From assembly GCA_966250015.1 (NCBI GenBank), contig CBINFS010000003.1, positions 124,001 through 188,000 of the forward strand: a stretch of DNA of 64,000 nt, given 5' to 3'. The DNA is from CBINFS01 sp966250015 (GTDB lineage: Bacteria; Bacteroidota; Rhodothermia; Rhodothermales; DASSAV01). The notes below the pieces were generated by a model. That model saw only the letters and a program-made list of their open reading frames with translations, ran no database searches and was not told where the DNA came from. The translations under genes and the position numbers were made by a program. Of this stretch, positions 62,669 through 64,000 are shown one piece after another. How positions within the stretch are numbered: position 1 is the first letter of the stretch; each line of letters starts with the position of its first letter.

Positions 62669-63058
62669 TCAGGAGACGGCTGTCGATTGCCGTTCGGTAC
62701 GATAATAAACTTCCGCACGGTCACAGGTGCCTCCAACCGGCGGGTTTGGCTTCCGTACCGTTACCTCCACAACCTGGACCATATCATAGGTATCCAATAC
62801 GCGACACGCAATCAGATAAGCCAGCCGTTCAATCAGGTAAAAGTTGTTTTGCAGAACGATCTCTTCAACGAGTCGATAGATCCGTTCATAATCGACGGTA
62901 TGTGCCAATGAATCCTTCTGCGCCGCGTCGAGAATGTCTAACTCCATCGCGACGTCCACTTCGTATCGCCCACCGATACGGTGTTCTTCCTGCAAAACAC
63001 CATGATGAGCGTAAAAAACGGCATTGATGAGACGAACGATCGACTTGTGCATACTCAT
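62669..63058 (-). CDS. folB: dihydroneopterin aldolase
   Basis: Splits dihydroneopterin in folate synthesis. The 129-residue protein has RLINAVFYAHHGVLQEEHRIGGRYEVDVAMELD, the conserved Glu and Tyr region HTVDYERIYRLVEEIV, NNFYLIERLAYLIACRVL and VEVTVRKPNPPVGG. The start ATG overlaps the stop of the PfkB kinase gene (ATGA), so it is translationally coupled to it. Other folate genes are not in the window. Confidence 0.93.
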   Translation of the reverse strand: MSMHKSIVRLINAVFYAHHGVLQEEHRIGGRYEVDVAMELDILDAAQKDSLAHTVDYERIYRLVEEIVLQNNFYLIERLAYLIACRVLDTYDMVQVVEVTVRKPNPPVGGTCDRAEVYYRTERQSTAVS

Positions 63059-64000
63059 TGAACAGCTGGAAATGCCCCGGTGGTCAACTTAAGCGCCGGG
63101 ATGCGCGAAAGCTCATGAAATACTTCGATGCGTTGTTCGATCTCTTCGTGGGTGAGATCGAGCAAACGTTCAGGCCCAAATCGTTCGACCGAAAAGGATG
63201 CCATTGCGCTTCCGTATACGACGGCGCGTTTGAGCGAATCGGTGTCGATGCGCTCTTCGCGTGCCAGATACCCGGCAAATCCGCCCGCAAAGGTGTCGCC
63301 GGCGCCGGTCGGATCGTTGATGACTTCGAGCGGGAAGGCAGGCGCGACGAAAATGGTGCCCTCCGTAAATAGTATCGCCCCGTGCTCGCCTTTTTTGATG
63401 ATCAGGGTCCGTGGACCCATCTCCCGGATCACCCGGGCTGCTGCGACAAGGTTCGGCACACCCGCAAGCTGCCTGGCCTCTGCGTCGTTTACGATCAGGC
63501 AGTCGATTCTTTTTAGGGTTTTATAGAGCTGCTCGGGTGTGTTATCGATCCAGAAGTTCATCGTGTCGCAGATGACGATCTCCGGATTCGAAATCTGATC
63601 CAGCACACCCATCTGGATGGTGGGATCGAGGTTGCCGAGACAGACGATCCGGCTATCCCGGTATCGATCGGGTATTTTCGGTGTGAACGTCTCCAGAACG
63701 TTGAGGTGAGTGGCCAGTGTCTCACGGTCGTTCATATTGTAGTGATAACGACCCGCCCAGAAGAAGGTCCTACCATTCCGGTCTATCTCCAGCCCTTCCA
63801 GGTCAACGCCTGAATTGCGCAGGACGTCCATGTAGTCCTGAGGAAAGTCATCCCCCACGACTCCTACGAGGCGAACGTCATCGCAGAAATACCGCGCAGC
63901 AATGGTGATGTACGTCGCACTCCCACCTAAAATGCGGTCGACCGAACCAAATGGAGTTTCGATGGAATCAAATGCAACCGTTCCGACTGCAAGTACACTC
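63055..64000 (-). CDS. PfkB-family sugar/nucleoside kinase (5' end beyond window)
   Basis: Ribokinase-type kinase, partial: the frame is open to the window edge, giving about 314 codons. The N-terminal visible part SVLAVGTVAFDSIETPFGSVDRILGGSATYITIAARYF carries the first PfkB motif, and the second motif with the catalytic Asp is VINDPTGAGDTFAGGFAGYLA. FFWAGRYHYNMNDRETLATHLNVL suggests an adenosine-kinase-like or ribokinase-like subgroup, but the substrate is unknown. It couples by ATGA overlap to folB. Confidence 0.92.
   Translation of the reverse strand, partial: SVLAVGTVAFDSIETPFGSVDRILGGSATYITIAARYFCDDVRLVGVVGDDFPQDYMDVLRNSGVDLEGLEIDRNGRTFFWAGRYHYNMNDRETLATHLNVLETFTPKIPDRYRDSRIVCLGNLDPTIQMGVLDQISNPEIVICDTMNFWIDNTPEQLYKTLKRIDCLIVNDAEARQLAGVPNLVAAARVIREMGPRTLIIKKGEHGAILFTEGTIFVAPAFPLEVINDPTGAGDTFAGGFAGYLAREERIDTDSLKRAVVYGSAMASFSVERFGPERLLDLTHEEIEQRIEVFHELSRIPALKLTTGAFPAVQ

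Overview
The window is a 64 kb piece of a bacterial chromosome with dense, mostly housekeeping content. Several traits point to the Rhodothermota/Balneolota side of the Bacteroidota superphylum: weak Shine-Dalgarno sites, a GlnRS carrying a GatB/YqeY tail, a SurA/parvulin cluster next to a MoxR ATPase, a BamB-like lipoprotein beside a propeller-barrel outer-membrane protein, an AguA/AguB putrescine route and a MerR-type regulator typical of that group. This assignment is inference. The cell is Gram-negative: there are lipobox lipoproteins, a LolC/E permease, SurA and an outer-membrane beta-barrel. I saw no insertion sequence, prophage or CRISPR array.

Layout. 1-8.8 kb (mainly minus): rpsA (cut by the window edge), cmk, a LEA-like lipoprotein, a divergent SpoU methyltransferase, gltX, glnS, a zinc-finger anti-sigma factor and its ECF sigma factor. 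9.2-15.4 kb (plus): three SurA/parvulin-type chaperones, a MoxR ATPase and FxsA. 15.4-25.1 kb: a tandem TerB protein, a lone receiver domain, a TAT-type TIM-barrel protein, tRNA-Lys, moaE/moaD/peroxiredoxin, a LolC/E-like permease, P5C dehydrogenase, a small membrane protein and phosphoglucomutase. 25.1-27.7 kb is the most accessory-looking stretch: a palindromic repeat, an AT-rich segment, a winged-helix protein of unknown role and a GntR regulator.

27.7-37.1 kb: a 7TM-HD phosphohydrolase of PgpH type, an SSS symporter, ligA, a RodZ-like protein, a secreted Gfo/Idh/MocA oxidoreductase and a Dabb protein. 37.3-39.4 kb: two small proteins, a hairpin-rich intergenic region, tRNA-Pro with its terminator, and a MerR regulator. 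39.5-54.8 kb (all minus): sbcC, cvpA, yqeY, then a PEGA-like protein, a BamB-like lipoprotein and a 991-residue metalloprotease/propeller/Omp85-like barrel protein that form one apparent operon. These are followed by ptsI, ptsH, a polyprenyl synthase, adk, a small membrane-anchored protein and a LuxC-like protein. 55-64 kb: a TlpA-like thioredoxin, an NSS symporter, an orphan ParA, maf, aguB-aguA, a second copy of the palindromic repeat, an HDOD protein, folB and a PfkB kinase cut by the window end.

How the genes work together. Envelope biogenesis recurs: SurA-type chaperones, LolC/E, RodZ, BamB and the barrel protein. Translation is the second theme: rpsA, gltX, glnS, yqeY, the rRNA/tRNA methylase and two tRNAs. 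The most promising candidate for an undescribed system is the PEGA / BamB-like / peptidase-propeller-barrel operon at 43.8-48.8 kb. The composite repeat shared by 25.4 kb and 61.5 kb and the hairpin-rich region at 38.5 kb are the clearest non-coding signals.
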